A stretch of DNA of 64,000 nucleotides from Aureispira sp050633105 (GCA_050633105.1 JBOEFW010000053.1:186001-250000); one strand, 5' to 3'. Shown: positions 42,617 to 52,102, numbered from the stretch's first letter. Program-made: numbers and translations. The notes: generated from the letters alone by a model not told the origin.

Positions 42617-42786
42617 CTTATTCTAAAAGTAATTTATTTACATAAAAGCAAATCAAAAATAGGCGTTTTATTCAAAATAAAAGATGTACTAACTTCTATT
42701 GTAGTGACACTTTTTTAAAAAAAGGCAAAAAAAAACCGCTGTTTTAAGAGCCGTTTTACATCATATTTGCGTCAGAAGTGGACAAA

Positions 42787-42864
42787 TGTCCGTTTTCGAG
42801 TATCAAATGTCCGTTTTCAAGTAAGGATTGTCCGTTTTGAATGCTTAAGATTTACTTATCTTAG
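42787..42864 (+). promoter_or_regulatory. three 21-bp-spaced TGTCCGTTTT repeats overlapping a promoter
   Basis: TGTCCGTTTT starts at 42787, 42808 and 42829: identical 10-mers exactly 21 bp apart, so all face the same side of the helix. The third overlaps a TTTTG (42835-42839), which is followed after 17 bases by TATCTTAG (42857-42864), a one-mismatch TAnnTTTG box. The layout is that of an activator array touching the -33 region. A weaker CCGTTTT lies at 42751. The first repeat is also part of GGACA-AA-TGTCC. The activator is unknown. Confidence 0.6.
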
Positions 42865-42934
42865 CGATACAGAAACTGATACCCACAACCTTGATCCTGT
42901 AATTCATTTATTCATTTAGTAAATTCACGTCCCA

Positions 42935-43009
42935 ATGTTTGCTGTCTATCTAACTGTTCTTTCCCAGAATTACCAACGTATCTTTAACCGTAAAAAACAG
43001 AACTCCTAA
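42935..43009 (+). CDS. possible 24-codon ORF in a short regulated transcript
   Basis: ATG 42935 opens 24 codons (MFAVYLTVLSQNYQRIFNRK and four more residues) to TAA at 43007-43009. It begins about 65 bases after the predicted transcription start of the promoter with 21-bp repeats, and its stop lies inside the 5' arm region of a terminator-like hairpin. This is the arrangement of a leader peptide or a very small protein, but the length is too short to prove coding. Confidence 0.25.
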   Translation: MFAVYLTVLSQNYQRIFNRKKQNS

Positions 43010-43044
43010 AAGTTTGGGAGCCCCCTACTGTTTTAATTTATTTG
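42994..43044 (+). terminator. terminator-like hairpin of the short transcript
   Basis: AAAACAG (42994-43000) pairs with CTGTTTT (43028-43034), with an inner CTCC/GGAG helix, and T-rich sequence (AATTTATTT) follows. It would end a transcript of about 170 bases started at the promoter near 42864. Confidence 0.4.
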
Positions 43045-43190
43045 CCCTGACCAGAATAAATCTATAATTGGTGGATACTAAGTTATTCATCAATTACTAA
43101 GCCATACCTTCAACTTTACTCCATTAATAATAAGTTTTTTTCCCTTTTAGCAGTCCCTGCTAATTGAAAGCTTAGAGTTTGTTTAAAATT

Positions 43191-43237
43191 NNNNNNNNNN
43201 NNNNNNNNNNNNNNNNNNNNNNNNNNNNNNNNNNNNN
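43191..43237. other. assembly gap (47 N)
   Basis: A run of 47 N. The flanks GTTTAAAATT on the left and AAATTTAAAC on the right are inverted copies of each other (with small differences), so the missing bases are the centre of an inverted repeat. The true length of the missing DNA is unknown. Confidence 0.95.
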
Positions 43238-43321
43238 AAAAAATTTAAACTTGCTCTTATTATTATAAAGCCCTATTTATTAGGTTAACTATTCTTAGTT
43301 ACTGTTTGTCTCTAAAGGCAG

Positions 43322-44050
43322 TTAGTTTTTTTCTCTCCCCCAGTGCAACCGTCGATTGGTAAAAGAAGGCGACAAGGCAGCATGTCCCCAATAAACGACT
43401 AAAGCAATTAGAAAGCCTGTGAGCATTCCCGTAGTCACATCTTTTAAGAAGTGTTGTACTAAATACATTCGAGACAATCCCACTAACGCCGCTAAGAGCA
43501 AACAAAACATCTTTGCCCATTTATTGGGCACAAAGAAGGCAATAAGTGTATAGAAAGCAAAAGCAGAAGTGGTATGCCCAGAAGGAAAGCTTGTTGTCCA
43601 GCCATCCAATAGTTCTACATCAGGAATATAGTTGGGCAAATCGGGTTTCTCAAGCAAGTTGTTAAAATAACGCTTGGGGCGTTCATGCTCAAAGAAGATC
43701 TTGAGTCCTTGGCTAACAATCAAGACCAAGGCCGCATTAACAAAAATGGCCAAACTCCGAGAGTAACTTACAAACAATAAGACAATCGTAGCACAAACGT
43801 ACACGTACCCCTCCCCTATATAAGTACAATAAAGAAAAAAACTGTTCAGAAAATCGGTTCTATTATTAGCAAAAAAGAGAATCACTCCACCCTTATCAAT
43901 AACACCAAACAGCAAATAACAAGCAACGCCCCACAACAACAAAAAGCCGCCTACATACCAACGGTTTTCAACAACAAATGTATCAATTTTTGCCTGTAGA
44001 TAACGATTCTCGCGCGTCAGCGCCGTGGCTGTATTTTCTTGTTTTCTCAT
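43322..44050 (-). CDS. PAP2-family phosphatase
   Basis: A 242-residue membrane phosphatase with about five or six transmembrane helices. The three PAP2 motifs are present: KIFFEHERP (K-x6-RP), PSGHTTSAFAF and SRMYLVQHFLKD (SR-x5-H-x3-D). The enzyme acts on lipid-linked phosphates such as undecaprenyl pyrophosphate, phosphatidic acid or lipid A phosphates at the outer face of the inner membrane. Its ATG overlaps the stop of the upstream LptF/G gene by one base (TAATG), so the two are translationally coupled; a link to lipopolysaccharide biogenesis is plausible. Confidence 0.92.
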   Translation of the reverse strand: MRKQENTATALTRENRYLQAKIDTFVVENRWYVGGFLLLWGVACYLLFGVIDKGGVILFFANNRTDFLNSFFLYCTYIGEGYVYVCATIVLLFVSYSRSLAIFVNAALVLIVSQGLKIFFEHERPKRYFNNLLEKPDLPNYIPDVELLDGWTTSFPSGHTTSAFAFYTLIAFFVPNKWAKMFCLLLAALVGLSRMYLVQHFLKDVTTGMLTGFLIALVVYWGHAALSPSFTNRRLHWGREKN

Positions 44051-45648
44051 TACAACTGCTTTTTCTTAGAGAACAAGGTCTTTAAGGCAGCAAAAAGACG
44101 TTGTATTTTATCCAAACTGATAATTCTAGCATCGTACAAAGCCATATACGTCAATAAAATGCCAAAAGGTGCCAACACTACATTAGGCAACCAAGAGCCA
44201 ATCCAAACGGTAATAGAACTACTTTTAGCCAAACGCTCTCCAACCAAATAAAAAACAAAGAAGGTCATAAAGAAACTCAAGGCCACCAAAATCGGCCATC
44301 CAAAACCACCTTTTCTGATAATCGCCCCCATTGGTGCTCCTATAAATAAAAAGAGCAAACAAGCCAAGGCATAAGAGAGTTTCTGGTGCACTTCGTTTTC
44401 ATGCTCTGCATGCATCCGACGATTGGTTTTTAAATACGTCTTCAAACCCGATGCTTGTCCTTTTATATTTTGACAAAAGCCAACCGCACGTTGATAAATA
44501 TATTCTTTCTTAGTAGGAGGAATTAAGGTATAAAAATGCTCTAAATCTGGATCAATCACTAAATCAGGCATTTTCTTAACAGCAGGAGGATAATAATGCT
44601 TCAAATGTCGAGCAGAATTAGGAGGCAAAGTATCTTGTTGTGCTAAGGTTAAGCCATCTCGACGAAAATGGAACATTCCATCAGCATTGCGTTTTAAAAG
44701 CTCATAGCGCTCTTGACGCCGCTTGTACAAAGAATCTATAGCTCGAAGCAGTTGCTGGGTTGTTAATAAACTATAGTGCCCCTTGAATAAATCCTTGTCC
44801 GTTTGGTTGAATTCAAACTCGCTCATGTCAAACAAAGTAGTGTACGAATCAAAATTCATCTCAATGTGTGGATACGCCATTGGACGGTCCGATTCTGGAT
44901 CTAACTCTTCATACCGTGTTCCATTCTCCAATTTCACCACCAAATAACTGCGTCGTACGCTGGTATCTTTCAAAACAGTGGTATCAGAATTGTTTTCCTT
45001 GATTGGGATTTTAATCGTGGTCTTTGTCGTGTCTTTGGTATAAAATAGTTTCCCTTTTACGGCATTGGTTTGCCCTTTGTAACCTGCAGTTGTTGTGTGG
45101 TCATAAATCTTCACACCTTCAAGTACCTTCCCGTTTCCCGCCTTTTTCTGCACATAAATAGAAACCTTCTGAAAATCATCATTAAACTGCCCTTCCTTAA
45201 AAGAAAGCGCTGGCTTTTGATTTCTAATATCGTGTAACGTAGATTTAAATTTCAGTGCCGTAATGGGAATAAGGCGGTCAGAAAATAAAAAGGAAATGCC
45301 AGAGAGACAGAACGCAAAGAAAATTAAGGGCAACATGATCCGAAAAAGAGACAAGCCTGCGGATTTCATCGTTGCCAACTCATAATGCTCCGCCAAATTC
45401 CCCAAGGTCATCACAGAAGCGATCAGTACCCCAAAAACCATTGCCCTTGGAATCATTGCCAAAGACTGGTAGAACAGCAATTCTAAAATAATAGAAATAT
45501 CGACCCCCTTTCCTATGATATCATCAATATACTTCCACAAGAATTGCATATTAAAGATAAACATAGCCACCAATGTCCAAATCAATAATGGTGGAATAAA
45601 ACTGCGAACAAGGAGTTGATCTATTTTTTTCAAGGTGGGTACAAACAT
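44050..45648 (-). CDS. LptF/LptG family permease
   Basis: A 532-residue inner-membrane protein of the YjgP/YjgQ family, the membrane subunits of the ABC complex that extracts lipopolysaccharide and sends it over the periplasmic bridge. It has three transmembrane helices at the N-terminus (from LLIWTLVAMFIFNMQFLWKY on), a large periplasmic beta-jelly-roll region (about 115-400), and three C-terminal helices (YALACLLFLFIGAPMGAIIR, then WPILVALSFFMTFFVFYLVG). The family-typical GAPMGAIIRKGGFG is present. Bacteroidota often have LptF and LptG genes apart, so which of the two this is cannot be stated. It overlaps the PAP2 gene by one base. Confidence 0.9.
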   Translation of the reverse strand: MFVPTLKKIDQLLVRSFIPPLLIWTLVAMFIFNMQFLWKYIDDIIGKGVDISIILELLFYQSLAMIPRAMVFGVLIASVMTLGNLAEHYELATMKSAGLSLFRIMLPLIFFAFCLSGISFLFSDRLIPITALKFKSTLHDIRNQKPALSFKEGQFNDDFQKVSIYVQKKAGNGKVLEGVKIYDHTTTAGYKGQTNAVKGKLFYTKDTTKTTIKIPIKENNSDTTVLKDTSVRRSYLVVKLENGTRYEELDPESDRPMAYPHIEMNFDSYTTLFDMSEFEFNQTDKDLFKGHYSLLTTQQLLRAIDSLYKRRQERYELLKRNADGMFHFRRDGLTLAQQDTLPPNSARHLKHYYPPAVKKMPDLVIDPDLEHFYTLIPPTKKEYIYQRAVGFCQNIKGQASGLKTYLKTNRRMHAEHENEVHQKLSYALACLLFLFIGAPMGAIIRKGGFGWPILVALSFFMTFFVFYLVGERLAKSSSITVWIGSWLPNVVLAPFGILLTYMALYDARIISLDKIQRLFAALKTLFSKKKQL

Positions 45649-45870
45649 TTTGATGCTGACAACTACTCCATGTAGCTATGAGGAGTAATATACTAAAAAG
45701 CTATTTTGGGCCGAACTGTTGGGGCTGCTTTTGCATAATTTTAAATAATAGACGAGACAATAAGACAGAACGTTGTAAGCAACTGGTTTTTATTCCCACT
45801 CATAAGAAGCCTTTTAGAGCAAAAATTTAGTGCCCTCTATTAGACCTAACAAACATTGTGCTCCAAAAAT

Positions 45871-46224
45871 TTAAGCGTTTGATAAGTAACCTTTCAGCGC
45901 TTCTACAGTTTTCTTAGCATTCCCCACAAAAATAGTGTCTTCCAATACAAATACAGGCCGCTTTAGAAACGTATAGTGCTCTAATAACAAGGCTTTATAT
46001 TCCTCTTCTGTTAGGTTTTTATCTTTTAAACCTTGCTCTTTATACTTGGTTGCTCTTCTATTAATCAACGATTCGTACGAGCCCGACAAGGCTGCCAATT
46101 GTTCTACCTCTTCTACCGTCAAGGCTTGTTTTTTGACATCTTGTACCTCCATCGTGCTGCTATCGACTTCTGATAAAATACGCTTACATGTATTGCACGT
46201 TCCCAAAATATATACTTTTTTCAT
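45871..46224 (-). CDS. ArsC/Spx-family thioredoxin-fold protein
   Basis: A 117-residue protein of the ArsC-like family. It starts MKKVYILGTCNTCKRILSE with a CxxC pair (C10, C13) at the position of the ArsC active cysteine, followed by VQDVKKQALTVEEVEQL. The C-terminal FLKRPVFVLEDTIFVGN matches the RP-containing signature of ArsC and Spx (LKRPV). An arsenate reductase would need more conserved arginines; the short CxxC form is often named for glutaredoxin-linked reductase or Spx-like regulators. ATG 46224 is preferred over an in-frame ATG at 46257. It lies between LptF/G and Map with no clear operon. Confidence 0.85.
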   Translation of the reverse strand: MKKVYILGTCNTCKRILSEVDSSTMEVQDVKKQALTVEEVEQLAALSGSYESLINRRATKYKEQGLKDKNLTEEEYKALLLEHYTFLKRPVFVLEDTIFVGNAKKTVEALKGYLSNA

Positions 46225-46327
46225 TTTATTTCTTAGTTCTAGTAATACCCCATTCAACAGGTAAAATAAAAATGGTCTCTACTGCTTAGAGTAAAGACCA
46301 TGCTCTATGTTAGGACTACTTAATGGC

Positions 46328-47128
46328 TTAAGCAGTAATTCCTTTTTTAGCTAATGCTTCTTTGACATAATCAAAAGTAGACAACAGTTCTGGTTGACCA
46401 TTTACAATGGCCACATCGTGCTCAAAATGAGCAGAAGCTTTTCCATCTCTGGTTACAATGGTCCAACCATCCGACAATTGCTTTACTTTTGCTGTTCCTA
46501 AATTGATCATAGGTTCAATCGCAAGCACCATTCCATCTTTTAGCATCTTTCCTCGGCCTCTACGTCCAAAGTTAGGCACCTGTGGCTCTTCGTGCAAGTC
46601 TCGTCCTAAACCATGCCCAACCAATTCTTTAACCACGCCATAACCATGTTTCTCCGTGTGTTGCTGAATCGCAAAACCAATATCACCTACTCGATTTCCT
46701 GGACGACATTGCTCCACACCTAAGTATAAACTCTCTAGTGTAATATCTAACATTTTCTTGACTTTAGGATCTACATTCCCTACAGCAAAAGTGTAGGCGT
46801 GATCTCCAAAAAAGCCATTCATAAAAACGCCACAATCCACAGAAACCACATCGCCATCTTGGATCGCACGATCACTGGGCATTCCATGGACAACCGCTTC
46901 ATTAATGCTGACCATAATGGTATGTGGGTATTCATACATTCCTAAAAACCCTGGCTTTCCTCCATTATCACGAATAAATTCTTCTGCCATTTTATCTAAC
47001 TCCAAACCTGTCACCCCTGGCACCATATGTTCGGCTATTAGTCCCAATGTTTTGGATACCATCAATGCACTTTCGCGCATCAGTTCTATTTCTTCTTTTG
47101 TCTTATAAATGATTGACTTACTGCCCAT
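46328..47128 (-). CDS. map: type I methionine aminopeptidase
   Basis: Map removes the initiator methionine from nascent proteins in the cytoplasm. The 266 residues contain all metal ligands: D in VVSVDCGVFMNGFFGDHAY (two aspartates), H in GHGLGRDLHEEPQVPNFG, E in LAIEPMINLG and E in HFEHDVAI. The upstream histidine in VHGMPSDRAIQDGD is the substrate-binding residue. Length matches the family. It is the usual bacterial single-copy enzyme. A 163-base gap separates it from the histidine kinase gene upstream on the same strand. Confidence 0.96.
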   Translation of the reverse strand: MGSKSIIYKTKEEIELMRESALMVSKTLGLIAEHMVPGVTGLELDKMAEEFIRDNGGKPGFLGMYEYPHTIMVSINEAVVHGMPSDRAIQDGDVVSVDCGVFMNGFFGDHAYTFAVGNVDPKVKKMLDITLESLYLGVEQCRPGNRVGDIGFAIQQHTEKHGYGVVKELVGHGLGRDLHEEPQVPNFGRRGRGKMLKDGMVLAIEPMINLGTAKVKQLSDGWTIVTRDGKASAHFEHDVAIVNGQPELLSTFDYVKEALAKKGITA

Positions 47129-47291
47129 GTTTGTTTTTTTAGTCTATATAACATCCCCTTACTTAGAATGGAAGGACAAAAATAAGGATTTGTAAGAGAA
47201 AGCAGGGCTTTTATGGCAAATTATTACGAAGAGACACCATAGAGGTTCTTACAATCTATCTTTTTAAGAGAAAAAGTAGGCTCTAAAACGG

Positions 47292-49436
47292 TTAAGTTTC
47301 AAGTGGTAAATGAAAAATAACGGTGGTGCCCTTTTTAGGAATCGACCGTGTTTTAAAGGTGATGTTTTCAGCATTCTTTTTATTCAGCAAATCAATGCGC
47401 TCTTTTGTAATTCTAGTCGCATGAGAAACATGTTGTTTATTAACCTTTTCTTCATTAACATTAAAACCAACCCCGTTATCTTTCACTAGAATTTGAATAC
47501 CCTCGTCCTCTAAGGTCATTTTAATGCTTAATAACCCTTTATAAGGGATGTCTTTGAAACCATGTTCCAATGCATTCTCAATAATAGGTTGCATCAACAT
47601 CGGTGGAATCAAAAAGTCTTGCCCTTGTAATGCAGGATCAATCTCAATACTATAATCCAACTGTTCTCCAAAACGCAGCGCTTGCAAGGCCACATAATTT
47701 TCTAACCACTCTATTTCTTTAGTAATAGAAATTAGCTCTTGTGTTGAATTGTCCAAAATTGCCCGCACAAGAGTGGCAAAGGAAGATAAAAAATCGCCTG
47801 CTTTGATGGGGTTGTTGGTATAAATGAAGCTCTGTATAGCGCCCAACACATTAAAGAGAAAATGTGGATTCATTTGATTCCGCAAGAGTTGGTATTTCAA
47901 TTCACGGGTTTGAAGATTACTCTTAATCGTTTTGTATTGTACATACAAGAGCAGAAGAATCACAAGTAATACAGAGAGACCTATGGTTAAATAAAGTAGC
48001 CGTCTATTTTGAAGGGCTTCTTTTTCTTGGAAAATTTGGGCTTGCTTTAAAGCTTCATTTTGTTGACTCAACTCCTTGGTTTCGTGCTTAATTTCTAAGT
48101 CCCGAATTGCATTTTTTTCGTTGATAGAAGCCAAGCTATCCTCTACGACTTTTTGTTGTTGGCTATAGTGGTAAGCCAACTCAAAATCCTTTAATAGAAC
48201 AGCGGTTTTGATGCCACCTGCTAAGGCATATCTCTTAATCATGGCATCTTCTGTAGAGTCAATCAGAAATTGATACAATTCTTTGCTCTTCTCTAATTGT
48301 CCTGTTTTTCTATAAACAGCTGCCTGGTTTTGATACAAGGCATTTCGTGTATTCTCAGAATTAAAGAACGCTTTAAGAGCAGCCGCTTTTTCACTAACAA
48401 CCAAGGCCTCTTGAAGCCTGCCTAACTTACTATAGTTGACGCTTTTACTAATGTAGCAATGCCCTAATTTATCGTTGTATTGATTCGCCTTATAAAATGG
48501 AATAATTTTGTCTAAAATAACAAGGGCTGTATCCAAGGCTTCACTATTCGCAAACATAACCGCCAAATTATAATAAGCATTACAAAGTTCTAGAGTGTCT
48601 TCTGTTTCTTCTAGAATTGCAATCGACTTACTTACATATTGAATTGCCATCTGTGGGTCGTCTAAATAATTGTAAACGCCTGATAAGTTACTTAAAATTG
48701 TTGATTTAACTTCAGTAGCTCCTATTGCATCATAAACATCTATTGCTTGGTAGAACAACTCTGCCGCTTTTTGATATTGTCGCGTATTGACATAAATTCC
48801 TGCCCTATTCGCATAATGATCCCCTAATAATCGCTGTCTTAAAATCGAATCCTCTACGTTTTGGAGCTGTTGCAAAGACTTATCTAAATATAATAAAGTA
48901 CTATCATGTTTTCCTAGTTCCCCATAAGCGCTCGCTTGGAGATTATAAGTAATGGTCCACTGAGCATATTTCTCTGTAGGAATTAAAGTCAATACTTTGT
49001 TAAGATGCTCAATTGATTGTTGGGGCTCTTTATATAAGTCGTCAAGAGCTAATAAATAATAAATTTCACATCTATTATCATTAATTGTTTCTAAAGAATG
49101 ATTAGCAGCCGATAAGAAAGTAAAGGCACTGTCCAATTGAGTCGCAGCGGCCTTTAGTTGTCCTAAATATTGAGTCGCCTTCCCTCTTACTTGGTAAATT
49201 TTCCCTTTCAAGGCAAGCTCTTCTCCTCCAAGTAATGCTTGTGCTTTATTACTATAAACAATAGCTTCTGGTGGATTAATAGTCAATATAGCTGCCGCCA
49301 AATTATAGTATAAGTTCGCCTGCTCTGTTGGAGTGCTAACTGTTGGCAACAAGGCTTGAAGGCTATCAACAGTAGATTGTTGCGCCCATGACCAATTCAC
49401 TATAACACAGAAGAAAATACAAAAGATGATTTTCAT
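47292..49436 (-). CDS. LytS-type sensor histidine kinase with TPR sensor
   Basis: A 714-residue membrane sensor. A signal peptide (to about residue 18) leads a periplasmic region with about nine TPR-like repeats (for example AYYNLAVMFANSEALDTALV). A transmembrane helix (LLYLTIGLSVLLVILLLLYV, about 479-500) connects to a His_kinase domain (PF06580) with H-box LLRNQMNPHFLFNVLGAIQS (about residue 523) and an HATPase with PPMLMQPIIENALEHGF and VKDNGVGFN. Kinases of this type normally pair with a LytTR regulator encoded next door. Here the neighbours are map and a PagL-like gene, so the partner is elsewhere in the genome. Confidence 0.92.
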   Translation of the reverse strand: MKIIFCIFFCVIVNWSWAQQSTVDSLQALLPTVSTPTEQANLYYNLAAAILTINPPEAIVYSNKAQALLGGEELALKGKIYQVRGKATQYLGQLKAAATQLDSAFTFLSAANHSLETINDNRCEIYYLLALDDLYKEPQQSIEHLNKVLTLIPTEKYAQWTITYNLQASAYGELGKHDSTLLYLDKSLQQLQNVEDSILRQRLLGDHYANRAGIYVNTRQYQKAAELFYQAIDVYDAIGATEVKSTILSNLSGVYNYLDDPQMAIQYVSKSIAILEETEDTLELCNAYYNLAVMFANSEALDTALVILDKIIPFYKANQYNDKLGHCYISKSVNYSKLGRLQEALVVSEKAAALKAFFNSENTRNALYQNQAAVYRKTGQLEKSKELYQFLIDSTEDAMIKRYALAGGIKTAVLLKDFELAYHYSQQQKVVEDSLASINEKNAIRDLEIKHETKELSQQNEALKQAQIFQEKEALQNRRLLYLTIGLSVLLVILLLLYVQYKTIKSNLQTRELKYQLLRNQMNPHFLFNVLGAIQSFIYTNNPIKAGDFLSSFATLVRAILDNSTQELISITKEIEWLENYVALQALRFGEQLDYSIEIDPALQGQDFLIPPMLMQPIIENALEHGFKDIPYKGLLSIKMTLEDEGIQILVKDNGVGFNVNEEKVNKQHVSHATRITKERIDLLNKKNAENITFKTRSIPKKGTTVIFHLPLET

Positions 49437-49502
49437 AGAAAAAAAGATAAAAAATATTAAATTAATTTACAAATAATACAAAGGCACATTACAGGCATTA
49501 AA

Positions 49503-50630
49503 TTACCACTGAAAACCAAGTACAACTTGTACAAATTCAGCCTCTCCTCCATACGTTCGTACATGACACCCCAACCAAAATTGTTGTCCTTGTTGCTTAA
49601 AATAGTTCTGACTATAAAAATTGAAGCCCAGCTCTGCACTTAGCAAGCTACGTTGTAAGCGATGAGCATTGAGATATACCCCTAAATTACTCAGCAAGCC
49701 CCAACGACCAAATAATAATTCATGCCCAGCCACAATACTGACCCGTGCATAGTCCCAATGTTCCAGCATTCTAGTTCCTTGATGTTGATCAAAGGCTCTT
49801 GGGGCAGTATTGTATAAATAATTAATCCCCAAACGCAACTTACTTGTTCGAGCTAATAACTTAGAAGCGCCAATTGTTACCCCATAAATAGGATATTTCA
49901 CCCCTTGGCTTGTAGCCATTTCTGTGCCGCCTAATAAGACTCGGACAAAAGGTCGAACGGATTTCAGAAAGGGAGGTAAATTAGTTATAGCGGCCCGACG
50001 GGCACGAATTCGAGTTGATTTAGAAAGAGTATCTAATCCTCCAAACTCATATTGCATTCCTACCTGTACAGCAGGGATATTAATCCCTAAATTAGGTTTA
50101 ACAAAACCGCCATTAGAATAATGACTAGCACTCACTCCCAAAAAAAGGCGCCAATGCGCAGAGATCGCATAACGCGTCAGGAAACGAACCGTAGCATAGG
50201 CATTTAATCGCGCCCCCATCACTATATTCTTAGCATTATAAATGCTGTGAAAAGATCGAGTCAGATAAGCCACCCCCCAACCAATTCTACATTGTCCCTC
50301 AAATGCGCCTACTTTAAAGATTCTAAAATTTAGACTTGGAACCAAATAAAAAGCGCGGCCTAAAACGGCTTTATTCCCTAAGGTTTGGTACCCAAACAAA
50401 TAAGCAATTTGAGGGCGATTGTGTAAGACGGACCACAATCGTTCTTCTTTTGGACGGTGCAAGACCGCCAACTCTAATCCATGAGAAGGGCTTTCTATTG
50501 TAGGGTAACGCGGGTGAATGGGAATGTTATAACCGCCTTGATAATTGAGTTCTATTCCTGTAGATTGCGCCTGCAACGCCCCTACTCCACCAATAAGCCC
50601 AATACTTATAAGCAACCATAATTTTTTCAT
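49503..50630 (-). CDS. PagL-like outer-membrane acyloxyacyl hydrolase
   Basis: A 375-residue outer-membrane protein. From ATG 50630 it has a Sec signal peptide (MKKLWLLISIGLIGG..., cleavage after LQAQ). The rest is a beta-barrel with alternating hydrophobic strands and the signature SASHYSNGGFVKPNLGINIP, which resembles the active-site region of lipid A 3-O-deacylase PagL (His-Ser-x-Glu triad, HYSNG motif). PagL removes a 3-hydroxyacyl chain from lipid A. The frame extends upstream to 50711, but that part overlaps the TPR gene. Start is 7 bases after the upstream TPR gene stop, so they are cotranscribed. Confidence 0.78.
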   Translation of the reverse strand: MKKLWLLISIGLIGGVGALQAQSTGIELNYQGGYNIPIHPRYPTIESPSHGLELAVLHRPKEERLWSVLHNRPQIAYLFGYQTLGNKAVLGRAFYLVPSLNFRIFKVGAFEGQCRIGWGVAYLTRSFHSIYNAKNIVMGARLNAYATVRFLTRYAISAHWRLFLGVSASHYSNGGFVKPNLGINIPAVQVGMQYEFGGLDTLSKSTRIRARRAAITNLPPFLKSVRPFVRVLLGGTEMATSQGVKYPIYGVTIGASKLLARTSKLRLGINYLYNTAPRAFDQHQGTRMLEHWDYARVSIVAGHELLFGRWGLLSNLGVYLNAHRLQRSLLSAELGFNFYSQNYFKQQGQQFWLGCHVRTYGGEAEFVQVVLGFQW

Positions 50631-50637
50631 AAAGCGT

Positions 50638-51957
50638 CTAATTATCACCAGCAGCACCTCCTCCTGAAAAATCATCATCATCGTCCTCCTCTTCAGAAAC
50701 AGCAGATGCATCGATGTCTTCTTCTATTGGTCCACCTTCTTGTTCCTTGATCTGCAAAGAAAGTGCAACAGCAGGTAAATAATCCGCTTCCAAAGCTAAT
50801 GCCTTTTCTAGTTGTTCTTTAGCAGTAAAAACGTCCTCTAGATATTTCAAAGAGAAAGCAGCATAAGCTGTATGAATAGTGGGATTTTGTTGAGGCTGTT
50901 TCAAATAACGTTCATAGTATTGAGCCATTGCGCCGTAATCTTGGTAATGTTCTTCCAATAAATTCATCAATTGCTGAAAAACGGCTTGCTGTTGTAAATC
51001 AGCCACCAACGATTTTTCATAATACAATTTAGCCTTATCTTTATCTCCCAACTGTTCTTCTTGTAATTGTCCCAAACTCGCCAAAAGGAGGCTGCTATCT
51101 CCATGAATTGGATGATCCACTCCTTTCTCGAAAGTTGCTAAAGCGGCATCTATGTCCTCTTCCTCTCGCCACTGAATCCACCCCAATAAATTCAAAGCCT
51201 CTTCTTGGTAAGGATTAATATCTAGGGCAATATCTATAAATTGTTTGGCACGGCTTAAGTCACCTAATGCTCGATGTGCTTCCGCCATTCGAACATGAAT
51301 TTCTGCCATAAAAGGTTCTATATCCAATACTACTTGATAGTACTTAATCGCTTCTTCATAATTTCCCTCTTGCTCTACTTGTAAAATCCCTAGTTGCAGA
51401 TGGGCATAAACATGCTGTCCATCTTGTGCGATACAGCGTTTGTAATAAGCAATGGCTTCTTCATAATTTCCTTCTTGCTCAACCAAACGGCCTAAAGCAT
51501 ACAAAGCCTCTGCCTGTTGAGGAATATACGCCAAGACACTTTCAAAGCAAGCTTTTGCTTCTGAAAGCAAATCAAATAGCTTATAAAGACGACGACCCAA
51601 GTCCAAATATTGCTCCACCAAAACTGGTGAAGTCATCAAAAGCGCTTCGTAAGGAGCCTTGTTTTGTTCAAACGTAGTGTAGTTTTGCTGTTGTAAAGCG
51701 CGATAATCTCCCGCCCAAGGCAAATAACTGATAATAGAATCAAAAATGCATAGGGCGTTGGTTAGCTCTTGCAGCTCCTCTGCTGTACTGTGTTTTTCTA
51801 ATAACTCCTGAGCAGGTTCTTTGATGCTTGGATCGGGATGGATTTGCCACAATAATGCCAAGGCACAGCGATAGTTATTAACCTCATTGTGGGGTAATTG
51901 TGTTAGAAATGCCTCTATTTCTGAATCGGCAGCTTGCAAAAGCGCTTGTTCTGTCAT
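50638..51957 (-). CDS. tetratricopeptide repeat protein
   Basis: A 439-residue cytoplasmic protein of about nine TPR units; clear ones are AEALYALGRLVEQEGNYEEA, YAHLQLGILQVEQEGNYEEA and EEALNLLGWIQWREEEDIDA. The C-terminus is strongly acidic (EEEDDDDDFSGG) and glycine-rich. No signal peptide is present. TPR proteins are scaffolds; no partner is indicated. It leads a two-gene unit with the PagL-like gene and is transcribed divergently from the DUF4271 gene. Confidence 0.85.
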   Translation of the reverse strand: MTEQALLQAADSEIEAFLTQLPHNEVNNYRCALALLWQIHPDPSIKEPAQELLEKHSTAEELQELTNALCIFDSIISYLPWAGDYRALQQQNYTTFEQNKAPYEALLMTSPVLVEQYLDLGRRLYKLFDLLSEAKACFESVLAYIPQQAEALYALGRLVEQEGNYEEAIAYYKRCIAQDGQHVYAHLQLGILQVEQEGNYEEAIKYYQVVLDIEPFMAEIHVRMAEAHRALGDLSRAKQFIDIALDINPYQEEALNLLGWIQWREEEDIDAALATFEKGVDHPIHGDSSLLLASLGQLQEEQLGDKDKAKLYYEKSLVADLQQQAVFQQLMNLLEEHYQDYGAMAQYYERYLKQPQQNPTIHTAYAAFSLKYLEDVFTAKEQLEKALALEADYLPAVALSLQIKEQEGGPIEEDIDASAVSEEEDDDDDFSGGGAAGDN

Positions 51958-52102
51958 GCTAAAAAAGACCTTGTAGTGAAAAATACTTTTTTATCTTCTT
52001 CGTGAAAATATGGGAGGGAGTCATAGTATAAGGCTTGAATTTAGTACATTTGTCAAAGCTTGAGCATCCCATTAAAGAACTTTTACAAATCGTCTATTCT
52101 TC

